From Hericium rajendrae (lineage: Eukaryota > Basidiomycota > Agaricomycetes > Russulales > Hericiaceae), in NCBI GenBank assembly GCA_033439255.1, contig CM065885.1:2666001-2730000 (forward strand): a stretch of DNA of 64,000 bases, read 5' to 3'. The notes below the pieces were generated by a model. The model was not told where the DNA came from and searched no databases. It saw only the letters and a program-made list of their open reading frames with translations. Each line of letters starts with the position of its first letter. Within the stretch, counting starts at the first letter, position 1. Both the position numbers and the translations under genes were made by a program. Of this stretch, positions 47,934-60,054 are shown in pieces.

Positions 47934-49136
47934 TCAAGAAATGGTGCAGAACTTGAACGAGCTCGAACTTTCCACGTCGACAGTCTGAAAGGACCGAAGG
48001 TAAATCAACGCATCTAATCACCGAATCTATGACTCACGAAGTCGGGATCGACATTCAGCGTGGCGCTGATAGATATATCGTCGGCACTGGGCTCCTCTCC
48101 CGTTCCGGTGACGAAGGATGATTCATCAACTGGGATATCGGAGGAGTTTCCGCGGGGTTCTTTATGGCGCATTCCGCTTGCGCTACCTTTTTCGCGGCGC
48201 CGGCAATCTTGAAGCCACATTTTGGCAAACTGAGAGACCGTTGGGAGATAGAACGAGATGCTCGGTCAGTAAAAACATACCAAAGATATGAGCAAACAGG
48301 CGAACCTTTCTCTTGTCGGCCAACGAGGTGGAACCATTCATGTTTGCGACTGTCGACATAGCGAAGAACGAACGTTGGGCCATATAAGCCTGAAATAATT
48401 ATGAGATAACGAAAGGGACACTCATCGGTGCGAGATGTGAACGTACCTGGAGATCGTCGTCGTCTGCACTTTGCATGTCTCTGGCTGCTTTGACGAGATT
48501 GGATAGGGCATTCTCGAATTTGACCTCAAGGTCCAGTACTCTGATCTGCCGCTGCAGCGCCTCAGATGCCGTCATGTCGGTCTCGGTCTCAGCTATCAGC
48601 ATCGAAAGATGTTGTCTTTTCTGTTTCAACTGTCTTTCCTTGGAGTCTGAGCTTACATTGGCTTTCTACGGTGGCACGACGAGCGTTAGAAAAGAACTAT
48701 AGAGAACTCGCCCGGATACGCACCTTGATCGTAATTGTGGTGAGTTCGATAGATTCCCAGAGCGAGCGGATTTCCTTTCGGACCTCCCAGAATTTGACAA
48801 ACCGCTGCGCCTTGTTCAATTCTCCCACCCAATCAAGCAGCTCCTGATAATTTGTCGTGATCCTAGCGCATAATTAGTCGGAGGACTTTTGCAAACAATG
48901 ACTGCTTGACTATGGAGTGCTCACACGGAGACATCTTCATGAATCTTCACCCATTCGTTACTATTTTGAAACTGCGCCAGACGATCGGCCTCTTTGACAA
49001 GCGGGGTGATATTGGCGAAGGCGGACTTGAGCGTGGCCAGCTTATGACTGTTGGACTGAAGCTCGACGGCCTGACAGATCATGAACCCCACTTTGGCAAT
49101 CTCCGGAATAGTCGTGAGAGGGTCAACAGCGGGCAT
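47934..49136 (-). CDS. Helical protein h7 (type A)
   Basis: Start MPAVDPLTTIPEIAKVGFMI. The N-terminal helices (ELQSNSHKLATLKSAFANI) are followed after an intron by the family motif (WVGELNKAQRFVKFWEVRKE). A long charged exon (KQKRQHLSMLIAETETDM, then RQIRVLDLEVKFENALSNLV) and two short exons follow. The end is acidic and rich in serine (VDVESSSSFKFCTIS), with the stop at 47934. All splice junctions read keep the frame. No known domain is recognised. It is divergent from kinase k5 with 646 bases between the starts. Confidence 0.72.
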
Positions 49137-49782
49137 TGTGGCAGAGTATAGGTCTCAGGAAGGCTGGGATATGATCAAGAAGTAGGTGGTCCGGGAATTG
49201 TGCTTTGGAAGATGCTTTAGAAGATACGATGCGTAGAATTTATACAACATTGTAGGCGCTGTCGAATAATCATTATCGTCAGCGTGAGATACAAGCCCTG
49301 GGTTCCAGGAAGCAATGGTTAAATGCGGAACAAAAGGATTGTGGTCTGTCATCAGATGAGCAACCCAGATGGGACTTATCGACATAGCAACCAACGAATC
49401 AGCAGGCTTGAACTTCCCGGTCATCCAAATGCTGGACGGGAGCGGAAGGTTGGCACAACTGCATATGGTTTGCCTGCTTGTGGTAAGGACAATGGCGAGA
49501 ACGTTGTCGATACGGAGAATCAAGCATGCTGAAAGGAACGAAGGAATCGCGCGACGCCGGTAAAGTGGACTTGAAATTAGACGCCCTAGGCCCGGAGCCT
49601 GGGAACCTGAAGTTTATTGTTCAAGTTTGTGACGCCTACTGTTGACCACTATGGATCTACAGCGCTTCCTCGACGTCGTCGTCGTTCCACAGCGGTAAGG
49701 CTATTGTGAAGCTCTGCACCAGATCGTTATGTGTGCTAATCTCTCGTTTTCAGCATACACGGAATTCGGTGTCACCCAAACA
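49137..49782. other. Shared upstream region of h7 and kinase k5, with a probable leader intron
   Basis: The 646 bases separate two divergent starts. A donor (GTAAGG near 49695) and an acceptor (TTTTCAG ending near 49754) suggest an intron in the 5' leader of k5. The exon before it contains a short ATG frame that is not in phase with the kinase. Confidence 0.45.
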
Positions 49783-51157
49783 ATGTCCGCACACGAAACA
49801 CCTCCCCAACGCTCCGAAGCAGCAGTCTGGCCTGAATGGGCGGAGAACGAGCCTACTGTGTCCATCGCGGGCAAGTCGATGTCGGATGTGGCTAAGGTTC
49901 TACGCAAGGAGGAGCGTCAATGGAGACACGTCCAGCCATGGCTGCGAGCTCAAGGCTATGAGTTACGCCCTCGTTTTCGACCTGGGTGGACGCCATCATG
50001 GGAAGGTACAAAAAGGCACGAAACAGACTGCGAAGATGGTATATGGCATTCGGTAATGTCGCTCAGCCTCACTTGACCGATGAGCTCACATCGCGATTCA
50101 GGATATCAATGCATCTGCAATAATGGATGCCATACATGTTGCAAGCGGTCGACGCGTCTGTTTGAAACGGATCGCGTCGCCTGCTGAACAGAGCACAGAG
50201 TTTCAGATTACCCAATTCCTTTCGTCCGAGCAACGACGGAAGGATCCGCGCAACCATGCTGTTCCACTGCTCGACGTTCTTCGCGCTCCCGACCACTGCT
50301 TTCTAGTCCTTCCTTTATGTCGTTCTCTCTTTCCACCAATAGAGCTATTCGATACGTTGGGTGAAGGACTCGACTTCGTTGATCAAACACTAGAGGTAAG
50401 CTTTGTTCGCATCTGGAGGCGATTTCTGACGCAGGACTTATCCAAGGGACTAGCTTATCTTCATGAGATCGGGATCGCCCATAGGTAAGTACCTTAATCC
50501 AAAATCATTCTCTGTCTAAGCGCGCACGCGCAGGGACTGTGCAATCTCCAACATGGTGATGGATGCCGACAAGATGTTCCCTCACAGCTTCCATCCCGAC
50601 TTCCTCACCAAAGACATGCGCGCGCGTCGGCTTCGGGGCGTTCGGTCAAGAACGCATGTGGGCGGCGTGAAATATTACTTCATCGATTTTGGAGAATCGA
50701 TGAAGTTCGACTCGACTGAGAATGTCCGCATCGACGTGTGGTCCAAGGCAAGTATACACGCCCCCGAGACTTTAGACGACGATAGGCCGCCATACGACCC
50801 CTTCAAAGTCGACGTTTGGGCGGCTGGCACGACGTATGCCAACGTTCTTGTGAAGGTGAGGCACGTCCATGCCGTGCAGCTGCTCTTCTGATAGCGAATC
50901 AGGAGTATCCAGGATATTTTGACGCGTTCTTGCCGCTATTCAGTTCCATGGCATCGGAGGATCCCGCCGCTCGTCCATCAGCAGCGGAGGCGCTTTCTCA
51001 GTTTCGAGCTATCAAATCGCAATTCTCGCGGACTGCGCTGCACTCGCGGGTACGTTTCCACGAAGTCGGCCCAGAAATAGCAGTGCAGCGAGTCTTTAGG
51101 GACGGCTGGCATTGGCTGAAACAGCTCGCCTTTGCAGCACGTAACATGGAGTGGTGA
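49783..51157 (+). CDS. Protein kinase (k5) of the clustered family
   Basis: Start MSAHETPPQRSEAAVWPEW. Five exons. The N-terminal block reads HVQPWLRAQGYELRPRFRPGW. The kinase domain has VCLKR, NHAVPLLDVLRAPDHCFLVL, HRDCAISN across an intron, YYFIDFGESMKFDS, HAPETLDDDRPPYDPFKVDV and RPSAAEALSQFRAIKSQ. The tail is WHWLKQLAFAARNMEW. HRD, Asn and DFG are all present. An ATG at 49729 is in frame but sits inside the probable leader intron, so 49783 is preferred. It is divergent from h7 and convergent with h6, the most complete example of the three-gene module. Confidence 0.86.
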
Positions 51158-52033
51158 CGTGTTTAGTGCTCCTGTTCTGCTTGTTTGGGCGATCGATGGC
51201 TCGTTTCTACGCGGGCCATTATTTCCTCCAGGTGTATCTATATCACATCTCATCTAGGAGGCCTACGCAGCATATATCCGATATAATTCAAAGCTGTTAT
51301 CGTCTTCATTCCAAATGGTACCTCGCAGTGCCATGAGCTCGGCTCGCCTGGGTTACTCGTCAATATGTGATCCACTACTACAAGCTGTCTTGGATTACCA
51401 CCGGACGATCTACTGGGTATGCCGTCCCTCCAAATGCAGAACAAGGCGAGACCGGCGAGACTCTTCGCATCCCTGACAAGGCTACGCCTCTGAAGCTGAT
51501 TTGGCGTTCTGACAGCTCGAGTACAAGGCTATTATAATTCGAAGTACTTAGATCAAGCTGGTCAGATTTGGTCCCGGGGGTCGTCATGGTCAAGTTTTGC
51601 AATACGTGCTCAAGGTGTCGTGTCTAGCATCCCTAGATGGCGTTTGCGTGTGCAACGCAGCACACGCAGATGGCATTGTCGAGGGAGCGATATGCGGCGC
51701 CGGAGCGTTTCAAGGCTTTCGGTCAACTGTCGATGGATGACGAGTCCAAGAATATCAGCGACCGGGCGCAGAACAAGAAAGAAGCCCGTGGTGTGCGGAA
51801 ACGCGTACGATATGGAAGACAATAAGAAGGACTTGAGCCGCGGGAAAGTCGGCCATTGGGGTTTTGTCTGAATCCTTGCAGAGGAAATCACAAAGCCGTT
51901 TTCGAACATACTGTAGCTTTATGAATTGCATATCGAGGGCGCGAGCGACCTGGGTAATTCTCTTGAGATTCGTACATGAGAAGTTCATGACTCTAAAGAG
52001 CCCAGCTCTTTCGACAATCAAACGCTCTTGACC
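51158..52033. other. 3' region between k5 and h6
   Basis: No gene is recognised. The part close to h6 resembles sequence downstream of h4 and h5. Confidence 0.4.
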
Positions 52034-53027
52034 TCAACACCTCCCTTGTCCGTCTGGGAAAAAGGCGCCTGTCTCGCATTGTAAATATCGGCACATCAAA
52101 GTTCTGAGATGATCTAGTAGTTTACTCACATCCTCTGCTGTGCCCATGACCTCGCGGGCGATCTTGAACGCGTCCTCGACAGAGATGCCGGTCTCTTCGA
52201 CCAGCTTCTTGTATCGCTCCGCAGAAGCCTTCATGTTGTCTTCCTCCTGGGTGCGCACGATCTCTTGGACCGCTGCCGGCTCAGCCGCAGCTGCCAACTG
52301 CTCGATATGCTCCATGTCAAAGAGGACCTTGAAAGCTTCCATCGCCTCACTGCATGAGTCAGTAGGGCGGTTGAGCACCGTGGCAAGCGCCAGCGCGAGC
52401 TTCGTATGAGCGTTCTCGAATTCCTAAGTGTCAGACTATTTGAGCAAAAACTCGAAGTGATAGTTATGTCAGGACCCACTTTAAGGTCTCGGTCATCTTC
52501 TTCGTCCCGAGCCTTCATGCAGGCCTCGGCCTCTTCCATGCGGCGCTGGTTATCTTGTGCACACCCTTCGAAAGAGGCACATTGGAGTATCTGGCGCGCG
52601 TAGGTCACTAGTATCAGGCTTTCTGGGGAATGCCGAAGGACGCGCACCAAAGCAACAGCGCCAGCGCGCTCTTCCATTGACTTGACCTTCGATCTGATTG
52701 ACCAGAAGTTCCAAAATTTCTGCTTCAGGCTCATCTCGTCGATCCAATGCATCAGTGTCGCGTAATCATAGGAAAGCCTGAAATCCCGAAGGAAAATAGC
52801 TAGCAACGGGTCCTTGCATCACAACAAGGCACGACTCACCGCGTGGCCTGGACTAGATCACCTTTCGCGAAATAGTCAACGTTCGAGCCTGATCTCTCAT
52901 GGCGATCGCCTTTCTGCAAGATGTCGATGATGGCTTGCATGGTCGTTGTGAGCGTCTTCAGCTTGTGTGCATTCGGGGTGCTCTTAATGAGGTCCTTCAT
53001 GACATAGATAAGGTAGGTGTCTTCCAT
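52034..53027 (-). CDS. Helical protein h6 (type B)
   Basis: Start MEDTYLIYVMKDLIKSTPNA. The first exon has the helix HKLKTLTTTMQAIIDIL. The second holds the family motif (WIDEMSLKQKFWNFWSIRSK). The third is charged (RRMEEAEACMKARDEEDDR). The last has NRPTDSCSEAMEAFKVLFD, then MEHIEQLAAAAEPAAVQEIV, then ETGISVEDAFKIAREVMG, and ends at 52034. The final tail after a possible intron near SKLLDHL is uncertain. No domain of known function is recognised. It is convergent with kinase k5 and the closest relative of the h4 remnant. Confidence 0.72.
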
Positions 53028-53135
53028 ATTGTCAGAACGGGAGGCGTGGGTGGTGGATGGTTTGGTAGTGAGTGCGGTGATAGTTCGCTCCGATTGGGCT
53101 GGATGTGATTTCATTGTCCTCTGGAAGGGCGCACA

Positions 53136-53143
53136 TTTTATAC
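53136..53143 (-). promoter_or_regulatory. TATA box of h6
   Basis: CCAGGTATAAAATG on the minus strand lies about 110 bases before the start codon, in the same position as before h5. Confidence 0.6.
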
Positions 53144-53267
53144 CTGGGATAAAATTGATCAATGACGATCTCGGTGTATAGCTGAGAACGCGCGCCGTCG
53201 TCAACCTGAGCGATTCGGGAAGAATGTCAGCCAGCATACAATGGAAGCTGCGAAATTAGCCATGCCT

Positions 53268-53285
53268 CGACAATAACTATTGTTC
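53268..53285. promoter_or_regulatory. Copy of the 18-bp palindrome upstream of h6
   Basis: CGACAATAACTATTGTTC differs at three positions from the perfect palindrome at 45932. It ends 258 bases before the h6 start codon. Confidence 0.5.
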
Positions 53286-53289
53286 GGTG

Positions 53290-54070
53290 TATAGCAACGA
53301 TGCTTCCTTTACCTGCCGAGAACTACCGCTGATTGAATGGGGGATCAAGAGGAACGGGGACAGAAGTCGGCCGGAAAACCATGCTGCCCGTTCAGGGCAT
53401 GGATAACTGCGAGGGTGTATCTCATGCAATTTTTCTGTGCCCAGAATAATAAAGAGAGAACTATCAATCGAATCAGCACCATTTCAGAACAAGACATACC
53501 TGTCCTGAGCGCTCTCACCCAGGCTTCCGAAATTGCCGGGAGCTTGCCGGGAGCTGCTGTGAACCTAGCTGTCGACTCGTCGTCACGGTGAGCACGAATC
53601 GGAAAGTTATAACTATGAAACGTGGTAGGACATGTTGTTGAATAATGACCTCCTACGTCCAGACGCGGTGCGATGCATGGTGGAAATTTTTTTCTTCCGT
53701 GTCAGTCGAACGTCGTGGGCCGTGGCGACTTAAGGGGTGTGGGAGTTCGCCAGCCGCCCGGGATTTCCCGATCGGACCTACAGCACCTGGACGCTGGCGA
53801 GCTCTTTTCTTTGCGCCGGCGCGTGCCAGTCAATTTACTGCAATCCCGGAACAAAGCGATCTATAAGCAATACCCCCGCAGACTGCGCCTGTATTGGGAG
53901 CTATTGGGAGCCCGAGAGGGACCGGTGAGCATTTGACATCCTAGTACGCTGTGATGGTGTGATGATTCGAACAGCGCACGGAACATATCAGATGCACCCG
54001 CCAGAACCACAAAGCTCTGCATCGTGACAGCCTTTACAGTCCCATATGTGTCTCTTCCATCCAACTTTCC
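53290..54070 (-). repeat. 5' part of the triplicated segment (S3), upstream of h6
   Basis: Resembles 45960-46960 on the same strand and 25700-26590 inverted, but is more diverged. The block near 53720-53830 corresponds to the ANSDTFPQR block of the other copies and now contains stops. Confidence 0.55.
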
Positions 54071-55590
54071 TCTCCCCTCATGCCGTATAGGTGCATGAAG
54101 AACTTCGCGCTATTGTCCTTGTACCGAGTCGTCATCGACACCCACCCGACGGAGACCACACTGCCTAAACAAGTACGTGCTTAATGGAGAACAACGGTTT
54201 TGGGGCATTTTTCAGCGTTCAGAATCCACGTCATCAAGCGGACGTAGGTGGTACTCAATATATGGTATAAGCGACTTGAGATACTTGGTCGATTACATTA
54301 CATGCTGACATTTTTCACATCGCATAGGTTGGACGAAATCAAACGATCTGGACGACTTCCTTATTCCCTTGTAGGTCATTTCTGACAGCTTCTGTCTCCG
54401 TGCTTGAGGTATTCCCATGCTTTTGTTCTGCCAGAGCTCACGACTTCCCCCCCGATCTCATCGTGCGTGATCGCTGCACGTATCTCTGATACGGTATGAC
54501 AGCATGTCCACCAGATTTTGTTTCGCACACTAGCTCTGTGCTTCGCGCCATTGCGATATCTCCAACTATCTCTGAAAATCCAGCACTATGGCTGGTTCTC
54601 TCTTTGCTCTCGCCTCTTGGTTGGCCTCCTCACTTCGATCCCTTCGCGACGGGGGCTTCGGTGTTTCGTGGCTTCCTTGAGCGTTGTTTCGAGGGACTGA
54701 CAACAGGCTCCTAGCGTCTTGTTCTATGACAATCTACAATTACATCCCGATCCCGAAGTAGCGGTGCGCTCAGTGTAGTCCATCGATATCGCTACGCGAC
54801 ATTGCCTACCCCTGGAGCTGCAGTTTGATTTTCGAAGATGAAGGGTGAAGGTGGTTACCCGAATTGTGTCTGTCCATCACCAAACTTAAACACGAAACAG
54901 GGTATATCACGCACTCCATGACGGATAGGAGGTCTTTGCGTATTACGACCAATCGTAATAGGCAGTCCAATGGCGATACAATGGCCGTGACCCTGCAATG
55001 CCTCACGAGTGTCCAGATTGCGCAATTGAAAAGGCCTACCAGTGAATATAGATCAGGGATGACGCTGCTCGAAGGGGTGAGTGATCCCTTGTATTGATGC
55101 CGCCGTCAATCGTCTTCTCAAAGTGACAGTGCGGAGGCGGCCTTGCGCCGGCTTCGTGATCCCCGTCCCGGGCAGTGCAATTAATTGTTCTGTATATTCG
55201 AAGGCTCTATGAAGGCCTTGATCAGAATCTCCTCGCCGCCACGCTATCGCCCTGAGCACGCATCTCTCACTGAGCTAGGATCACGACGATTGGAACCGTT
55301 CACCGCTCGATTGCATACGCGGGTTTCCCAATGCTCCAGGTCATGCTTCTGCACCTCATAGTTTCCGTGAACGCCTTGGAAAGCATGCACGCAACACAAT
55401 TTGTGGAGCGCCAATCGTCGAGAAACATCGACTAGCATTTCCAGCATGCGAGACAAGCAATGACCTACGTATAAATACAAGCAATAGCAACGCAATCAGC
55501 TCAGGTATACGGAGAATTTGATGGGTACAAGACGGGAAGCTCCATACAGGATCCTAAGTGGGGTACGAGCATGTCGGAGATCCTGACGAC
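54071..55590. other. Intergenic stretch between h6 upstream repeat and h8
   Basis: No gene is recognised in these 1.5 kb. The open frames are short and share no motif with the other copies in the window. Confidence 0.4.
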
Positions 55591-56800
55591 TTAGAGCTCC
55601 TCGGTGTCCTCATTAGTGTCGCTGTTATCAGCCGGAGTGCCCGAGGCCTATAATCATGTAAATCAGTCAATCGAAAATATAAATATAACACAGAAGGGAT
55701 GGCGACCAACGTCGTCAGCGGCATCCGATTCGACTTCGATTATTTCTTCCACCAAGTCACAAGCTGTACGCTTAGCGGGGGATGCGGCGCGGGGGCTGGC
55801 GGGATTGCCGCTTTGAAAGCGGACTTGGGCCGTGCTGGTCTTTTTGCCCCTAGCACGGGCATTGCTGTGAGACTTGTTTCCCTTGGTATTCTTGTCTGCG
55901 GCGCGCTAGACATTAAAGCGCGGGGGTGGGACATCAGTATACGTCCAGGACGCAATACATGTAATTACCTCTTGATCGCCCTTGGGAGAACCGTAGTCAA
56001 AGTCTGCGATCTCCAACATGCTGTTGATAGCATGATCTACCAGATCCGCCTAAACCCGCACCGTCATGAGGGTGTATTGCACGAGAAAAAGAGAAAGCTT
56101 GCCTTGAGGGCATACTCCTTCTCGACCGTGAGCCCATCGCACATCTCACGAAACCGCTTAATGATTTCCTCCACTTCGATCTTCCATTCGACCCTCTTCT
56201 CCTCCCGTTCTTTCGACTGGGCTGGTGTCATTCCTGTCTCGTTCTCGAATCGCAAGCTGTTGAGTTTCAAGTATAGTCCGTTCAGCTTATTCGCCCTCTT
56301 TTGCGACGATCTGTTTGCAGCCTATCATCAAATGAGTATATCAAAATGTTGCGTGTCGTGAGCAGAAAATGACGACAGACCTCAATGTTCTCGAGCGCAG
56401 ATCTCAGGTCGGCTCGGATGACGTCGACTTCTCTCTTTATCTCAGCGTAACCAAGAACACGTTGAAGCAGACTTTTCTCGGCATAGCGAGGTAGTATATC
56501 AGCATATGCTGTATAAAAACTATGAGTCATGGGTGTCGGACGGTCGTCGGTCAGTGACTCTGAGTTGGAATCATAAACGAAAGCTCACTTGTTTAACTGG
56601 TCAGCGATCTCGATCCATTCGCTGTCGTTCTGATGCTCCTTCAGGGCCTCCGACTGGGCTTTCGCCATGAGAGTGTCGAGCTCCTTGAGGGACGCTTTCA
56701 GTTTGAGTAGCTTGGCACTATTAGATGCCTTTGAGGACACATCTCGAATCAGGTGATGCACATTATGAGCAACTGCAATAGTAGACAGAGGGTCAATCAT
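55591..56800 (-). CDS. Helical protein h8 (type A)
   Basis: Start MIDPLSTIAVAHNVHHLIRD. The N-terminal helices (SNSAKLLKLKASLKELDTLM) lead to a divergent form of the family's central exon (RYAEKSLLQRVLGYAEIKRE, then VDVIRADLRSALENIE). A charged coiled segment (MTPAQSKEREEKRVEWKIEV, then EEIIKRFREMCDGL) follows. The C-terminus is basic then acidic (KTSTAQ..., EEIIEVESDAADD, NSDTNEDTEEL). The basic stretch (NKSHSNARARGKK) could be a nuclear signal. Splicing of the exon after KEYALK is uncertain. It is divergent from kinase k6 with 546 bases between the starts. The nearest relative is h9. Confidence 0.68.
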
Positions 56801-57346
56801 GGATGCAGAGGAAGGAGATGGGTATACGATGTTCGAGGGGGGTAGACAAATGTCTTAAAATGCGGTGGAACGTACTTGAAATGCATATGCGCAGTCAACT
56901 TTATATCTAGTTTACCAAGCGCTTGGAAACAATTAGTATCAGGCCGTGCGCGTCGAGATGAAGATCAGATCGTTCACCGTGAGGACTCAGGCTTAGGCTG
57001 ACCATATGCAGACAAGGAATGACGACGGAAAACGATGCCCATACCTGTCCACTGTCCACACGTTGTAGGAACTCGGGGAACACATCATGTTCGTGTACCA
57101 ACAATTGGCTCCGTGCGCCGAAACGTAAGCGTGGGAGCCGAGAAACCGTAACGCGTAACGTTGTACCGATATGGAAGACATCATTGTTTGGGCGTTTACT
57201 ATGTGGCTATACTCCTCACGTTGTCGAACACCTCGACCTCCACCATTTCTGCCTTCTGTGAGGCCCGACGTGTTCTAGCCATTGGCAAGAGTTTCTGTCC
57301 TTCGCACACACTCGCTTGTTCTTGTTTCTGAACTCGTTCACTTGTC
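56801..57346. other. Shared upstream region of h8 and kinase k6
   Basis: No gene is seen between the two divergent start codons. Both promoters are expected here. Confidence 0.45.
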
Positions 57347-58731
57347 ATGTCTCCCCAAGCGGATCCGACATCTGCAGAGCCTCCCAAGTCGGAAATCTGG
57401 CCAGGCTGGCCACAGGATGAGCCAGTGGTCCGTATTCAAGGGAAAAAACCATGGGAGGCCGCTATGATTCTCCGTCGTGCGGAGAGACAATGGTCACAGG
57501 TGCAGCCCTGGCTGCAAAGCCGAGGCTACTTACTCCGTCCTCGATTCCATCGTGGCTGGGTCGCTTCATGGGACGAGAATATTAAATCCCTATCTCGTTG
57601 CGAGGATAGGATCCCCCATTCGGTGAGCATATATCGACAGTCGATATTTGCTTTTTCACAGGCTCACATGTTGTTCAGTCGTCTGCCGCCATGGATGCCA
57701 TACAGATCTCCACGGGTCGTCGAGTTTGCCTGAAACGTGTTCCTACAATAGCCGAAGACAGCACCGAGCGAGCCATTACGGAATTTCTCTCGTCAGAAGG
57801 GCGCCAAATGGATCCATGCAATCACTCCGCCCCTTTACTCGATGTCATTCATGCACCTGACAATTGCTTTCTGGTATTTCCACTATATCGTACTTTGTCT
57901 CCTATGGAGGAGAAGTTTACGACGGTCGGCGAAGGGCTCGATTTTATTGAGCAAACCCTCGAGGTAATTATCTGCTTCTCGCTAGATCACGCCACTTACC
58001 CGACGTCAACAAAGGGCCTTGCTTATTTACATGAACTAGGCATCGCACACAGGTATTTCCTGCTCCGTTACTGATTTGGCTTGAAAATTTATTCCGCTCC
58101 ATCACAGGGACTGTGCGATTTCAAATATTGTTATGGATGCAGATACCATGTTTCCCCACGGCTTCCACCCGGATTTGACGATCCTGGACACTAAAGCCCG
58201 ATTTCTGCGAGGCGTTCGCTCTCGAATTCATGTCGGTGGCGTTCGGTATTATTTGATCGATTTCGGAGAGTCGATGAAGTTTGACTCAGTGGAAAATGTC
58301 CGCATCGATGTGTGGTCCAAGGCAAGTATACATGCCCCAGAGACGTTAGGCGATGATAGGCCGCCCTATGATCCCTTCAAAGTTGACGTTTGGGCAATGG
58401 GCACGACGTACATGGAGGTACTTCTGGAGGTCAGTCCTCTATTTGTGATGCGCTTGCGGCGCTTAAAGATGTTCAGAATTATCCGGGCTACTTCGACACA
58501 CTCTCCGGTCTCCTCGAAGCCATGACTTCGGACGACCCGAATGCCCGTCCGTCGGCCAAAGACGCTCTGACACAACTGCGAGACATCAAGTCGCAATATT
58601 CTCGGATTGCACTGCACTCCCGAGTGCGTCACAAGGACATGCCTTCGGAGATGGCAGTCCAACGAGCTTTCAGAGGTGGATGGCATTGGCTGAAGCAGCT
58701 CGCATTCGCAGCCCGCAACAGAAAATGGTAG
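57347..58731 (+). CDS. Protein kinase (k6) of the clustered family
   Basis: Start MSPQADPTSAEPPKSEIWPG. Five exons at the family's conserved positions. The N-terminal block reads QVQPWLQSRGYLLRPRFHRGW. The kinase domain has VCLKR, NHSAPLLDVIHAPDNCFLVF, HRDCAISN across an intron, YYLIDFGESMKFDS, HAPETLGDDRPPYDPFKVDV and RPSAKDALTQLRDIKSQ. The tail is WHWLKQLAFAARNRKW. All catalytic residues are present. It is divergent from h8. No type B gene follows; instead there is 1.3 kb without a recognised gene and then k7. Confidence 0.86.
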
Positions 58732-60054
58732 CGGGCAGCGCTCTTTCTCGAAGAATAACCGGAACAGCGTGGCGTACACATTGTGTATCTGTTCAGAGGC
58801 ATGCGAATGTTGTCGCGTATTTTCGATATCCGAGTCGGCTCAAGATGCAATGCACGAATAAGGGGGTGCCTTTTGGACAGTTCTGGTGGGGATAGCCCTT
58901 GTCTCGCTGTCTGAAGCTGGGAGATGGTTCGGATATCAGCGACAGCGTGGTCTGACATGTGTCTAGCTCGCAGGATCTTTAGCCCCATTGTACGACTCAT
59001 CATCATCTTGCAGGGTACCACTGTGGCGGTCTAGGATGTATCCGCGATACAGGCTACGTCGTCCCTTTTTCGCACATTTGCATGAAATTGCTAACTTCGT
59101 GCACGCCTGATCATAGAGATTCGTGTTCAATTTCCTGCCCCCTCCTTAGCCGTGTTAGGACGTGAGAGGATGTATTAATGCAAGTCCAACAAAGGATTAT
59201 TGACGTTTTCGCGCCTCAGATCGCCGCCAAAACAGAAGACGGTGGCCTGAGGCCGCAGGAGGTATTTTGCTTGCACGAGCTCATAACATGTTAGATGACT
59301 TAAATGCAATGCAGCCACGCCTCGCTGCCGCAAATCCCGCTGCCATGTCATCAGCGTCGGACTGGGTCCTCAAGATCTCAACCATACAGTGAAGCTGAGT
59401 TCGAACGCGGATGGATGGGCGCCCTTCACGTTTATATCTGGACGCGAATACCTACGCATGCTCTGTGTCGACTTGCGACATAGGCATCGAGGTTCCTACC
59501 CTGTTGGACCACGCGATGCCATGGCAATTGTTCTCTATGCATCAACTTCCCGATACGCTTGTAAAAAGACTCACTACCCGCAATGGATTTGACCACGTTC
59601 TGCATGGGCAAACTGAAGGCATGAGTCTTCCACGGGTAGACCTAGAGAATTCAGAGATAAATAGATATACCGATATTTGCCCGACCGAGTATGATGTCCG
59701 GATCGTGCTTGCCCAGTCGCAAGAGAGCTGAGGCTCTATATAATATTTGACTCTTCCGTCATTAATTAGTGTATGAGAGACGGTCACCAGTCTATTTAAT
59801 TGAGCCTCAGCCAACTCCGAGTCTCAGTCGAGGAATTGTCGGCAAGGCAGCACGTGACCAAACCGTGTCTTCGGCGCTAAGAGAATCGTCGCCTGTCAGT
59901 GTTTCATTTGAGATGTTCACCCATGTTCAGCTTCGTCTACAAGGTACGTTTTGAGACCGTGTTCCTGTATGAACGTATATCTTACTTAGATCGGAGCTGT
60001 CTAGATTGATGAGGGTCCAGCGGCAGTGAATTTGTGTCCGCGACCACGCCCGTC
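58732..60054. other. Intergenic stretch between k6 and k7
   Basis: No gene is recognised. No helical-family remnant was found here, which sets k7 apart from the paired kinases. Confidence 0.4.
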
